A stretch of DNA of 64,000 nt from Cavia porcellus (lineage: Eukaryota; Chordata; Mammalia; Rodentia; Caviidae): positions 213,044,657-213,108,656 of the forward strand of contig NW_026947484.1 in NCBI RefSeq assembly GCF_034190915.1, written 5' to 3'. Under the pieces are notes generated by a model. It was not told the DNA's origin. It saw only the letters and a program-made list of their open reading frames with translations, and made no database searches. The translations under genes were made by a program, and so were the position numbers. Below are positions 23,252 through 34,599 of the stretch, one piece after another (the stretch's first letter is position 1; each line of letters starts with the position of its first letter).

Positions 23252-26049
23252 CCTCTCAAGTGTTTCCTTGAACTACAGAACTAAATCCTGTTTGTTGCAA
23301 ATAACAAGCAAAGAAATGCAGATAGGCTGGACCAATACCATGTCAAAATAGCCAAACAGGCCAAACTCAACCAAACAGATGTAAACTGTTTTTTAAAATA
23401 AGCGGGCCAGGCATGGCTTGCGTATAGGAAGATACATTTTAGAATATACATAGCCACTCTGTGCAACTCAATTAATAGACATTGGAGAAAGAGCTGTGAA
23501 TATAAATGCCACAGGCAGAAGAGCTCCGAAAGTCAGGTCTTCTGAAGAGAGTTTTACTGTACCCTCAAGGATCTAAAAAACTTGGGGGGAGCATTGTCAG
23601 ATCCCTTTCTTCCAGACACATACATCATTTTATTTGCAAATCACATGGAGTGATTAAATATAACTGGGGGGGCCAGTGGAAAACCACAGTATTAACATAA
23701 TTTAGAGGAAAGATTCATTCTGTCAAATGCAAGAGAAATCTAATTCTGAATGTTTTGGGCCACTAGGTGCTACTTTCAATATTTGTCTTAAATCCAGGGG
23801 CACAAAGATCTAAGCAGTCTCTCTCTGCTCAATAATGACAGTGTTCCTAATAACCAGTATCCTGGAGCTTTCTCACCTTGGTGCAAAACAATGGCCCGTA
23901 CAGAGTAGGTCACAGGCAGCTTATACAACCCGATGCATGTATGTCTGCAAACTCTGTGTGCATGACACATGGATGGTCTCTGGAAAGACACTTGAGAAGT
24001 TAACAGAGGTCATGTCTGGGGAGTAGAACTAAAGGGGGTTTACTGTTCAGTCTTCTTTACTAGTTTTTACCAAAAATATTACTTATAAAATTCAAAAAAG
24101 CTATCCATAAAAACATTTTTAGAAATTCGCTTGAGAGTCCATAGGTCAGGAACTCTGACGAGCTCATTGTTAACCCACAGACTACAAAGGTGGGAATGTT
24201 TTCCAGCTGTAAAACTCCTAACACTTTTTAAGGCATATGCTACCTCCCTTTATTTCTGTTATATTGTCATAGGTGTTAAAACAGGATCCTTCCTGTAATA
24301 GTCGTTGTTCCCATATTATCTGCACAGAACCACAGGTTCTGAAAGCCAAATGACCTGCCTAAGACCAAGGAGTCCAAGCTGGAGGACCTGGGCTCACACC
24401 AGGTTCTCTTCCTGATCACTATCTTGCCTTCATACTGTATACCTCCGCTAGTCATTCCTGATCTTAGTTTACCCAGCAATAAAATACAGAAATATTACAG
24501 GCATCTTTTAAACAAGTGAGCCCATAGTGCAAAGAGCTGGACAAGCAAGCCCATCTTCTTCTTGCAGCATGATAGGACAGGGAGGGTGGCAACCTCTGTC
24601 AGAAGAGCTGAGGGACAGAGGGAAAAAAAACCTGAAGGACATCACAGGGTAGGCAGGGTGACACTGTGGGTACTACCTCAGCCCAAGCATGCATTAGCAT
24701 AACTATGAATGTGTAAAAACTACTAGGGTGTGTTTAACTCCTCCCATCTCAAAAAGGCAAAGCCCCACATAGACTTCCAGGGGAGCTCTGCCCATGATCC
24801 TGGTATGTTGGGGAGCATCAGACTTTACACCTAGCTCTTGCAAGACGTTAGCCACAGTAGGGGTGGTAAGCAGGACAGTTATCCATATAGCAGGGCCTGT
24901 CAAGAGTTGCCCTGCAAGGACTCTAGAGACCTTTCAGATTGTCCTGCGATGCTCCAGCTTTCAATCAATGCAAACTCAATGACCAGTTAATCTCTATAAA
25001 ACCAAAATCCATATTTGGCTCTATTCATGAACAACAGTCTTTTTAGGACAGTTCCCAAATGCAATGAACACACACAGGAAAATACAATACAGCTGGCTGG
25101 AGGAGTGAGTCAGTACTCAAAAAGTACTAAAATGTGATTATAAATCTATGGAGGGATTTTTTTCCCTATTTTTTAATGCAACTAAGCTGGTTTTGCCAGG
25201 AGAATCCCTGCATAGTGTCTAAGTGGTAGCCAGCCTATCAATAACATCAAGTCCCTCTGCAAAAGCCCCTGCCAGAGGTAATGACAGAAGCTAGAGCTCA
25301 GAGTGTCATGTGAACATTAAAAAGAAACAGTGCAGACCTAGAGGAGCAAGCAGAATCAAGAACTCCAGCAGGCGAGGCAGGGTTTTCTTCTAGGTTCTTC
25401 TCTTGTAGACACGTCCCTCAAGTCAGAGTGTCACTGAGAACTAAATCAATTTTCCGGGTAATGCAGGAAAGAAATACCAATATTCAGGTAAGGCAAAGTA
25501 TCTAAGAGAAAGGCAACCAATGGCTATTTATGCTGCGGTGACCATTTTCCAAACATCATTTTCCCCCAGTGTAGTAGAAACCAAATCTCTCTGAAACCTA
25601 GCACCACAGACTAGTTCATCCTGCCTCAGCCTACTGTGTGATGGAGACAGCCCGCTGCAATGTGTCCTTACAAACAAATCGGCAGAACAAAAAAAAAAGG
25701 CCAGCACCATATGGGTACAGGACATAGGTCAGCTATGTTGCAGGACAGCACAAAATGACAATTCCTAAGACACCAAACTGTGACTTCATAGCATCTATGT
25801 GGCACTCCATCAGGATAACACCCTCAGCCCGAAATTTAGAATCCAATCTCCATACATTGCTAGTGATATCACAAAATAGGAAGGAAAACCATGAGACAAG
25901 TCACCAAAGTCACAAAAATGATAACTTCATAATTAGGTCTGCTAATGATCACTGAGCTTCAGGCCCTCTGGCTCCACTGAGTTTAAAGTTTCTAGTTAAC
26001 CTGCACAACTGCCCTGGGCAGCCTTACGAAAGCCAAGTATAGTTCAATC
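23252..26049. other. Unclassified intron with a probable MIR
   Basis: At 24215-24410 the order 'ctttatttctgttatattgt', 'gcctaagaccaaggagtcca' and 'ggaggacctgggctcacacc' resembles an antisense MIR. The rest is unclassified, with no coding signal. Confidence 0.4.
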
Positions 26050-26318
26050 TTGTTTTCTCAAGCATAGAGTTTATGATTAAGAATACAGAATCAGAGCTGA
26101 AAGGGCGGAGCTTGAATTATGGCTCTGCCTCTCACTGTGTGACTTAAGGCAAATCTTTTTTTAAGGAAAGTTATTGCACCATGTTGACCTATTTCTTTAT
26201 CTGTAAAAGTGTACATGATAATAGCACTTATGTATGTACCTTATGCTGAGGTAACTAAATGAATTAATATATACACGATTAAACTAGTTTTTGTAATGTA
26301 GTAAGCACCAAGCATTGA
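26050..26318 (+). repeat. MIR SINE relic
   Basis: MIR core order is clear: 'acagaatcagagctgaaagg', 'tatggctctgcctctcactg', 'tgtgacttaaggcaaatct', 'tttatctgtaaaagtgtaca', then 'taactaaatgaattaatata' and 'aatgtagtaagcaccaagca'. It is one of the best preserved MIRs here. Its 3' end runs into the TA repeat and the B1 insertion. Confidence 0.7.
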
Positions 26319-26361
26319 GTATATATATATATAAATGTGTGTATATATATATATATATATA
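26319..26361. repeat. (TA)n microsatellite with a TG interruption
   Basis: Two TA arrays separated by AAATGTGTG. It sits directly beside the poly-T of an antisense B1 at 26362, a common source of such arrays. Confidence 0.95.
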
Positions 26362-26482
26362 TTTTTTTTTTTCTTGAGGTAAGGTCTCACTATATAGCCC
26401 AGGCTGGCCTGGAACTCACTGTGTTCCTCTGCTTCAGCCTCCCAAATGCCGGGATCATGAGCGTGTGCCACCATGGCTGGCC
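26362..26482 (-). mobile_element. B1-type SINE without internal duplication, antisense
   Basis: A poly-T head, then 'gaggtaaggtctcactatat', 'agcccaggctggcctggaac', 'cagcctcccaaatgccggga' and 'gtgccaccatggctggcc', the reverse complement of a 7SL-derived monomer. Unlike the copies at 29.1 and 61.0 kb it lacks the duplicated central segment, so it is either an older proto-B1 or a deleted copy. Confidence 0.85.
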
Positions 26483-27949
26483 GCAGCTATTATTAATTCT
26501 CATTACTTACCTTATATTAACTGAGGACCTACTAAGGACTGTGAATGTAATAACAACCATATTTCTAACTTGGATACTTAAATATTACTTATATTGAATA
26601 TTATTTTTAAAAAATAGTACAGAGGCCTGGAAATTCTGCTTATAATGTGTTTGCCTAGACTGCAACACTTGTCTCATCCTTTGGTTTTTAAGTATGTAGA
26701 GGATTAAATTAAAAGGCAGCATGGTCTATATATGGGTTGCCTTCACTCCGTGGTCCTGCTCCTCCCAGGTGACACCACAGAGGAGAAAGTGGACACGCTA
26801 AGGTGCCAGCTGCATTCCTGGGGACAAATGTATCCTAAAGTCTTGACAGAGCTATTCTGAGCTCATGATGTCTAGTTCTTACTAATCTATGGAAATAAAA
26901 GTGACAAATAGTGCTTCTCAGTACTGTATTCAAGAATAGCAGTTCTGTGAACCTAGCCAGTATCTCTTACACATCTACAAACACTCTGCTGCATTCATGT
27001 TCTAGAGACCAGATGTTTATTGTGCACCTGCTATGAACTAGCCATTGAACAAGGTGCTGGCATACATCCAGTTTTCCATCACTTAACCACTTAGGGAATA
27101 AATAGTTAACTTGTAATTTCTGATTAAAACAGAAAAATAACAAAATGGAGAAAGCAGTTATAGAAGACCTAGTCAAGTTTCTACTGAAGAAATAATGCTC
27201 AAAGTGAGCCCCCTCATTTCTGGGTAATGGTAGGGTTTTTTGAGCCAACAAAGTAACAATCACTCCTAAAAATACTATATAAAAATGTTAAAATTCTTCT
27301 TCAAGGCATCTAAGAATAGACAAGATAGTAGAGAACTAAGGAAACAAGAAAAATGAGAACCCAAGGAGTCACTTTGCCCTGACAGTGTCTTCTAGTCCTA
27401 AAAAATTAGGATTTAGTTTGGAAGACTCTAAGCCTAGAAGAAAAGTAAAAGATCAAGATCTTTTCAAAGAAGAGGTCCAAAGCCTTCCCCTCAAAATATG
27501 AGGACTGAAAAAGCTCAAACCCTAGGATAATGGTGAGCTGGAAACTGACCTCTTTGTGGATTTGTAATCTGGGAAGCCAAGTCCTGAATTTGGCTTGGGG
27601 TACCTCTGGACTTCCCAGAACCCAGCAGAAGCAAACAGTGGAGGAAACTGCCTTTCTAACCAGGCACAAATGAAAATTTAGCACAGGAAACAGTCCTAGG
27701 ATAACCAAGGCTCCAACAAAACAAGTTACCATGAACAAGAACCATTTAAAAAGCACACCAAGAAAAGAACTCCAAACTTCAGGAACTGGAGTTATCTGAC
27801 CATAAAACAAGCAGGTTTATCATGCTGAGGTAAAAAACAAAAAACTACAAGTTTGAAAATATGTCAGGAACTGGAAAACCAGTAACCTAGATTCTCAAAC
27901 AAACCAAACAGAACTTTTGGTACTTAAAAATATAAAGACTCAGAAGAGT
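26483..27949. other. Unclassified intronic sequence
   Basis: No recognised repeat or gene. The 134-codon minus-strand opening at 27406-27810 is Phe/Leu/Val-rich, has no upstream context for a gene and resembles no known family. Confidence 0.4.
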
Positions 27950-28460
27950 TTACTATCAAATTAGAGATGGCAAAGAGAGACCAGCAGTCAGAAGTGATCC
28001 AGAGCAAACAAGAGAAAGATAATAAGATACCCAGGAAGACAGAGGTGCAGAAGGAAGAGAGGACCAGAATGTCAGGATCCCAGAGAGACGGGAAAAAGAT
28101 GGGCTACACAGGGTACTGGAAGTGGTAACGGCTGGCAATTTCCCAGAAGTTTTGAAGGATACCATTAAATAAATTTATAAACCCTATTAAATCATGAAAA
28201 GAGAAAGTAATAATCCACACTGAGGCACATTACTATGAAAATACACACCAAGAACAGAATGAAGTTCTTAAAGAAATTCTGAAAAACAAAAATGTTATCT
28301 TCAAAAGATAGCTTCTCAATGGTAACAAATGGAATGATATCCTGAAAGTGCTGAAGTAACTCCTTACCTTGGAATCTCGATCAGCAAAGAGAAAACTACC
28401 ATCCAAAAATAAAGATAACTGAAAATATTTTCAAGCAATGTGTTTTCTAGCCACATATTT

Positions 28461-28803
28461 TGTCATGGTTTATGTCTGTGCCCCCCAGGCCTCATGAGTT
28501 TGCATTGTGTATTTGTGATTGGTTCATTGTCTAGTGCTTGGATTGATGGTGTCAGTGCCCCACCCACAAAGGGGTGGAGCCAGGATGTGATGTAATGGCA
28601 GGAAGAAGGTGTGTCTTGCTCTTTGGGGGTTCCTTTTTTGCTGTTTGCAGCTGCCATGAAAGGCAGCCCAGCCATGCCTGCCTGTCTTGGAGCTCACTGA
28701 GTGCGGACTGAAACCTCCAAAAACTGTAAGAAATAAACCTTTCCTTTCCCAACTTGGGCATCGGGTATTTTGTCTCAGTGACAAGCATAAAGTAACTAAA
28801 ACA
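28461..28803 (+). mobile_element. MaLR-type solo LTR inserted in an old L1
   Basis: It starts TGTCATGGTTTATGTCTGTG and continues with 'aaaggggtggagccaggatg', 'tttgcagctgccatgaaagg', 'gtgcggactgaaacctccaa', AATAAA at 28732-28737, and 'catcgggtattttgtctcag', ending near AGTAACTAAAACA. The layout is that of THE1/MST/ORR1-type MaLR LTRs. Only a 4-base ATTT flank repeat is seen, so the exact ends remain open. Confidence 0.75.
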
Positions 28804-29090
28804 TTTCAATAAGGGAATTCCTAAATGATGTATTTTAAGACAATGGTCCCAAAAGAAGGGCTGAAAGCATAAGAAAGAATGAAGTATAAAAGAAGTGGTT
28901 AATATATATGTACAGCTAACAAATATTGTTATATAAAAATAATTGTTTTATAATCTCTTTTAATACAAATTTTTCACCAATAAAATATATAAGATGGACT
29001 TGATCAAAGTAAAGATAACTTGTTCTGAGGTCCTCATGTTATCAAGGAAAAGGATATTATATTTGATTAACTTTAAAACTTGGTAAGTAG

Positions 29091-29259
29091 AGCGGGGCAT
29101 GGTGGCTCATGCCTGTAATCCTAGCACTCAGGAGGCTGAGGCAGGAGGATCAATATGCATTTGAGACCAGACTGGGCTACAAAGTAAGTTCAAAGCCAGC
29201 CTGAACTGCATAGTGAGACCCTGTCTCAAAAAGACAAAAAACAAAAAATAAAAAAAAAC
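29091..29259 (+). mobile_element. B1 SINE with internal duplication and target-site duplication
   Basis: GGGGCATGGTGGCTCATGCC (A box region) opens a full-length B1. Both halves of the duplicated middle are present ('gaccagactgggctacaaag' and 'agccagcctgaactgcatag'), followed by 'gagaccctgtctcaaaaag' and an A-rich tail. Perfect direct repeats CTTGGTAAGTAG flank it at 29079-29090 and 29260-29271. Confidence 0.95.
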
Positions 29260-29850
29260 CTTGGTAAGTAGACATCAATATGTTTAAGCAATAATTCCTA
29301 CAGTAACAACTGGAAGAATAGAAAAAGAATCCCCATTTTCCAAACTACTAAACAGAAAAAAATTTAAATCAGTCTAAAAAGAAGTCAAGACAGGAAAAGG
29401 TCAGGGGGCCTATACAAAAAATAAGAGGTTAGCTTTAAACCTAAATATATCGGTCATTACATTAAATATGAATAGACTAGAAGCTCTAGTTAAGACACAA
29501 AGACTGTCAGACTGGCTTTTAAAAAATCCAACAGAATAGTATTTATGTGAGACGATAAAATACAGAGAACAAGAAGCTGCTGCCTTGGCCAACAATAGCT
29601 ATCTAGACAGAAAGAACGACACATACGAAGGTTAAACGGATTGGTCAGTGTGGACACAGACAGAGATGAAAGGGAAACCGGAGCCAAATCAAGTCTGGAG
29701 CGGTGGGTTGGGCCAGTCCTCAGACAGGCAGACCAAAGAGAACCGCAGAACTGGTCTCAAAAGGTCGAGAAAAATTAAAAGGGGTCGAAAGACACAATCT
29801 AGGCCCTTAGACTGCAAAACAATAGACTTCAACATGCATGCAAAGAGCAA

Positions 29851-30839
29851 ATGTTAAAAAATAATAAAGAGCATCCCAAGCCATTGGGAAGGGCCATGTC
29901 TGGAGTGTGAATCTGGAGGAGAGGATAAACTGGAGAAGACCTGCAGAGAGAGCCACAAGGTCAAAGGACAGTGTTTGTGTTTGGATAAAGTGCTTTAGAT
30001 TTAGATTTACATTTTGCAGATGGGGGAAAATGCTGAAGCATTTTAAATCAACTGATTTGATGAGACATGTACATAAAACCACTCAGGCAAGGTTGTAGAA
30101 GAAGAAAGGGACATTGGAAGCCGGGGAATCAGTGAGGCCACAGTGATTCCAGAGCACTGCAGTATTTTATTACACAATGATGCACAGAGAAGGGAAGACT
30201 CTTATTCTCCACTCCCTGGAAGAAAAGGCCAAAATCTTGGAAGCGGATGTGTAATTTCAGCACCCGTAGAAAGCTGTTGCCACTGCTGTCACCAAACTCT
30301 CTAAAAATTGGTTTAATTTTGAAGTCTAAAACCTGCCAAAGGTATTAATAAGCATATATTTGTCATTTTCTGAGGACAGAGCATCTGCCTAGCACAATGG
30401 GAAATAGGAAAGACTCAGAACCACAACCTAGGAGGAGATGTGTCATTCATTTGCTAAAATAGGAGTTTACATTTCAGTTTACTCCAACCTCCCAGGCACT
30501 GCTGGAACCTCTTTTAGGCAGAAGGTCATCTGTAGGAAGGGTTCCAGGGATACCAGCTCATCACTCCCACAAGGCAACCCGCTCAACTGTGGGAAGATTT
30601 CTATTTTGCGTTTCCATTTTGCCCCACTGGCCTTTACTATCTTCCTGATGGAGGCAGGACAAAATTGGCTGCTTTCCTACATAAGCATCTTCTCATACAC
30701 ACAGATCCCTGTTGAGAGGGCTCAGGATACAATGTCTCTGCCACAAACTTGTGTCTGAGCCTGCAGACTCCCCTCCTGGTCCATCCAGAGCTAGCCTCTG
30801 GGGTCTTGAAATCCTCCTTGACTTGAGACACCAAAACTG
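29851..30839. other. Unclassified intronic sequence
   Basis: Nothing recognised. The 106-codon plus-strand opening at 30438-30758 shows no family features. Confidence 0.45.
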
Positions 30840-31447
30840 ACCCCTGAAAAGCCTTTGTATGGTTGTGTTATAGGCAGCTGAGTTAGATAGAAGTATAGGC
30901 AGTCAGACAGGGCTAGGCCCTCCAGGGGGCCAGCACAGAAGAACAAATATCTTGTAACCTTGAAGGAGACAGACATCTCCCACTGTGGGCCAGACTTCAA
31001 GACAAAAGTTCAAACAAATATTCCCACATCCTAAGGATTGGTATTCTAAATAGGTCTCTATCACCCTGAAGAAGCCAAGAGCCATCATCCCAACCCCCTA
31101 CAACCAAAAGCCCTGTTCTGTGTTCATTGCCCAATTCACCTCCCCATTTGATCCTGATTTAATCAATTTTATCTCAGAAATTACACTCTAACCTTATTGG
31201 TTGACCACAGTTCTCTCCCACCTCATGCCCTCTTTGCGAGTTCCCATTCTTCCCCACCTTAGACATGCCTCATCTCGTGGTTTTGCTTTATACAAATTCT
31301 AGAAAAGGCAGGGTCCTTAGCAACCCACCGAGATCCCCTCTGTCTCTCAGACAGAATCTTTCTTTCTCACAATAAACAGATTCTGCTCTTACCCTCCATT
31401 GTTCCTAAAACTCGCTCTTTGAGGTTTAGATAACACGAACTCATACA
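30840..31447 (+). mobile_element. Solo endogenous-retrovirus-type LTR
   Basis: A retroviral LTR architecture is visible: a long U3-like part, a TATA-like TTTATAC at about 31288, a CTCTGTCTCTCAGACAG region suited to the start of R, and the polyadenylation signal AATAAA at 31371-31376, followed by a T/C-rich end with 'ctcgctctttgaggtttaga'. No gag, pol or env sequence flanks it, so it is solo. Class (ERV1 or other) and ends are uncertain. Confidence 0.55.
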
Positions 31448-32475
31448 GGACATATAGTAAGTTGGGAGTTTCATTCCTCTGTATCAGTTGTGGCAGTATT
31501 TTATTACACACACAACCAAAAGCAACAGATAAAGATGCTTAGACAGAGGTTACATAAGAGATGAAAGTTTTACAATAATGCCAGTTTAGTCTTGGGCTCA
31601 AATGTATGTCTTTTTCTGCCAGCGTATGAGGAAATTGACATTTGATTTTTTTTTCTCCCAGACTCTAAGGCACCATTTCTATTTAGATTTTCATTTGCAG
31701 GAGCTGCCTAAAGTGCCCACAAGCCCCAGGTGCCCAAGACATCCATATTCTTGGTCCTGTAGCTGCTTGGTGAACCCACAGAGACCAGATGTACCTGTCT
31801 GGAATTCTATGTGTACATACAACATGATAATTACTGTATACTCACATATATTCCCTTAATAATATATTGATATCTATACTATGTCTACTTCCCTCCTACT
31901 GAAATAAGATTCTCTGATCTCTTAGAAACATAGGCCAAAAGGACACAAGCTACACCCCTAAATGAAAATAGGCCATAGTCAAATAGAACAAGGCATTTAA
32001 TTCCCAAATATCCCCCAACTGCCATCTGTTTAGTAGCATATTCTGAAATCTGAGACCCAGTGCCAGCAGCAGGCAGAAAGCAAGAATCCTCTCTCTGTAA
32101 ATAGTAAAATGCAGCTTGTCAGAACTATAAGCCACCAGCTACACATGCATCACCCCTTTCGAACCTGAAGGCAAAGGTTAGTTAAGATGGCACTTTAATA
32201 AAACAAGACAGGCGATGCACCTGAGTCAGATGTTAGACCATCCGTGGCTACACCTTTTAAGACCTAAGCCAGGAAATGAAAGAAAGAAGAGGGGAGGGGG
32301 CAGAGGTATTGACATCGATCCGCAGGGAGCCCAGGAAGCTCGAAAGAGCAGCAAGTGGCAGCTGGCTCAGAGAAGTGACAAGCCAGCAAAACAACCCTAG
32401 GAGGCACTGCCCAAATGTCAGGGCAACTGGAGCTGGCAGCTCCAGTTGAGGTGCCTCTATCCTCATGTAGCCTCC
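31448..32475. other. Unclassified intronic sequence
   Basis: Left part AT-rich, right part GC-richer. Nothing recognised. The target site of the L1 insertion begins at 32476. Confidence 0.45.
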
Positions 32476-32490
32476 AAGATGGCAGGGAGG

Positions 32491-33150
32491 GAAATAGGGA
32501 ACGTTCTTCCCATGAGCCAGCAGTAACTGTGGGCTGGGAGGAGAAACAAGATGCACCCTTCCCATGATCTAGCAGTAACTGCAGGCCAGGAGGAGAAATG
32601 AGACGTGCCTTTCCCATGAGCCAGCAATCACTGTGAGCTGGGTGGAGAAACAGGAAGCACCCTTCTTGGTAAGCCAGTCACCCCCACCCATACCCCAATA
32701 CCCTTACACACCCATAAGCAACTATCTGATTCAGAGGAACACAGGCTGAATTGATAACATGCTTACATTGTTTGATTGACTTTACAGGGCTAAAGCCAGT
32801 AGTCTAAGCATCTATTTAGAGGTTAACAATGTGCAATTTAGCAACTATGGGAGATTTTCTTCTGTCTTGTTTTTGAAGTCCAATATTGCTCTCACTATTT
32901 TCTTTTGCTCCTTTTTATTGTTTTGTTTTATTCAATGTTTCTTTGATTGGTTTTATTCTGTTGTGTTTTGCTTGATTTTATTACGTCTGGTGATATTGGC
33001 AGCACGCTGAAGACAACTAGAGGCATTATGGTAGCAATGGTTGACTTCCTATTTTCCTGTTCTGAAGTCCTATATCACTTTCACTGTTTTGTTTTGATTT
33101 GATTGGCTTTATTCTGTTTTATTTTGTTTGGTTTTATTCTCTTTAAAAAA
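32491..33150 (+). mobile_element. 5'-truncated L1 3' UTR insertion with 15-bp target-site duplication
   Basis: Perfect direct repeats AAGATGGCAGGGAGG at 32476-32490 and 33151-33165 bound about 660 bp. Inside are three 52-bp G-rich tandem repeats plus a partial copy, a middle part, then T-rich modules (GAAGTCC blocks at 32875 and 33064). It ends in GTTTTATTCTCTTTAAAAAA. The same modules occur in other L1 tails of this window, so this is a truncated L1 insertion limited to the 3' UTR. It lies antisense to PRKCE. Confidence 0.85.
32506..32668 (+). repeat. 52-bp G-rich tandem repeat (3.1 copies)
   Basis: The CTTCCCATGA/GAGCCAGCA start recurs at 32506, 32558 and 32610, and partially at 32662, each copy ending in GGGAGGAGAAAC-like purine-rich sequence. 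Purine/G-rich tracts are a known feature of mammalian L1 3' UTRs. The repeats keep frames open on the minus strand here, which explains the long but meaningless openings at 32257-32617. Confidence 0.9.
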
Positions 33151-33165
33151 AAGATGGCAGGGAGG

Positions 33166-34334
33166 AAGGCTAGAGGACTCTCAAAGCGCAGACAGCCACC
33201 ATCATCACAGAGGCCTGTGCAGCTATCCCCTGTGTCTCCTCTCACTACCAGCAAGAACAGGAGCCCTGGCAGTTGTCAGGGAAACTTGGGATCTTGATCA
33301 GTGATCCTATAGGCAGACAAAACAGGGAATGGAGAAAAGAGACTGCTACACAGGCTGCAGACAGAGGAGCTGGGGTCAAAGCTGAGTCAAACATAGGAAG
33401 TTACTTGTCACATGACTCAACTTCTCCTCAGCATCAGGTGCTGTGTCAGACAGTTATGCACCTAGCCCTCCAACACCTCCATGCAGAGAGGTTGGCCCAC
33501 TTTATAGGGAAGGAAGGTTCAAGGTTCAAGAACTTTAACAACAATGGCATTCGTCCAATACCCATCGCCTTCAAACTCCTCTTCCAATAGCTCAGTGCCC
33601 AAATGAAACCATACTGAATCTTCTCCATGGACTGAAATGCCAAGGGGAAAGACCCAGTTCTCAGGAGTCCTCGGAGTCTTTCAGTAAACACCGCAGGGCC
33701 ACCACTTAAGGACAGGGCTGGAGTGATGCAGAGAACTGCGGACCCCCGCTGACGGACGTGGGCTGAGAGACAGGTTGTCTTCTTGCAGAAGCCACAGCAG
33801 AGCCACAGCCTCCAGGAGGGGAGGCACAGAAGCTTTCCGCTAAGAGAGCTAAGGCACACACTGCTGGCACCATCACCTGGCAAGGGGCAGGACCTGAGTC
33901 TTAGACAACAAAGAAAGGCATGTAAGAGTCTGCGCTTCTATCAAACAAGTATCTACTGAGGCTCACCCAGAAGATTACGCTGGTGCCAAGCTTCTCAAGT
34001 CATCTGTGGGGAAGCACCCAGAATTTTTTATTTATTTTACTTGAAACCCACTATGTAATCCATGCGATTCATAAAAAACCCACATTACAAATGAGCCATG
34101 GCATGAGATCAGCATCACCCAAACTGGTCCCTATCCTGCTCGATGAGTCTGGGGACACTGCCCTTGGATGTTGTGCCAATGTCAAGTTGTCACAAGAACT
34201 TCTAAATGCTTCCTCTCTCAAGATCTAGTCTTGTCTCTTCACCAGAAGAAGCAGACTATCCGTGGGCTGCACCATTGCTGAGTAGCACTCTAGGGATGCT
34301 GTTGAGAGGGGGTGGCTCTTCTACGCTAAGCAAT
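33166..34334. other. Unclassified intronic sequence
   Basis: The 145-codon minus-strand opening 33446-33883 has no recognisable domain and no splice-linked partner. Otherwise nothing is recognised. Confidence 0.4.
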
Positions 34335-34380
34335 GGTGTGTGCGTGTGTGTGTGTGTCTGCATGCGTGCGCGTGCATACA
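34335..34380. repeat. (TG)n / alternating purine-pyrimidine tract
   Basis: GTGTGTGCGTGTGTGTGTGT followed by GCATGCGTGCGCGTGCATAC, almost perfect purine-pyrimidine alternation with CG steps. It has high Z-DNA propensity by sequence. Confidence 0.95.
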
Positions 34381-34599
34381 CCCAGCCAATTCTGCTAGAT
34401 TTACAGCTGTCATAGAACCACTAAAGAACTGTCTGGGTAGCCATGGCAAAGCCAGGCTCTAATTCAGATCTTCCAATTGATTGAAGGTCTAAGCCCTTCA
34501 CCTCCAAATGCTTAAATTTGCAGCAGGAAGCCTCTATGGACCCTCTGGCTCCCAGGCCTCCTGCTGTCCTGCAGACTCACAGCCCCAATCACCCACATG

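Larger units (their letters stand above)
27950..29850 (+). repeat. Old L1M/HAL1-like element: ORF1 end, inter-ORF region, ORF2 start
   Basis: The left part (to about 28440) follows the end of an old ORF1: 'aatggaatgatatcctgaaa' and 'gtgctgaagtaactccttac', the L-K-V-type block before the C-terminus. The right part (29400-29850) follows the endonuclease start: 'tcattacattaaatatgaat', 'gactgtcagactggctttt' and later 'aaattaaaaggggtcgaaag'. Between them lies AT-rich inter-ORF sequence. It is split by a MaLR LTR (28461-28803) and by a B1 (29091-29259), both of which must be younger. No intact frame remains. Confidence 0.65.

Noticed and set aside
32257..32617. Two repetitive minus-strand frames
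   Set aside because: They are kept open partly by the 52-bp tandem array, whose period is not a multiple of three. Not a gene.
33446..33883. 145-codon open frame on the minus strand
   Set aside because: Longest non-repeat opening, but with no recognisable domain and no splice-site or promoter context. It lies deep in an intron; consistent with chance.
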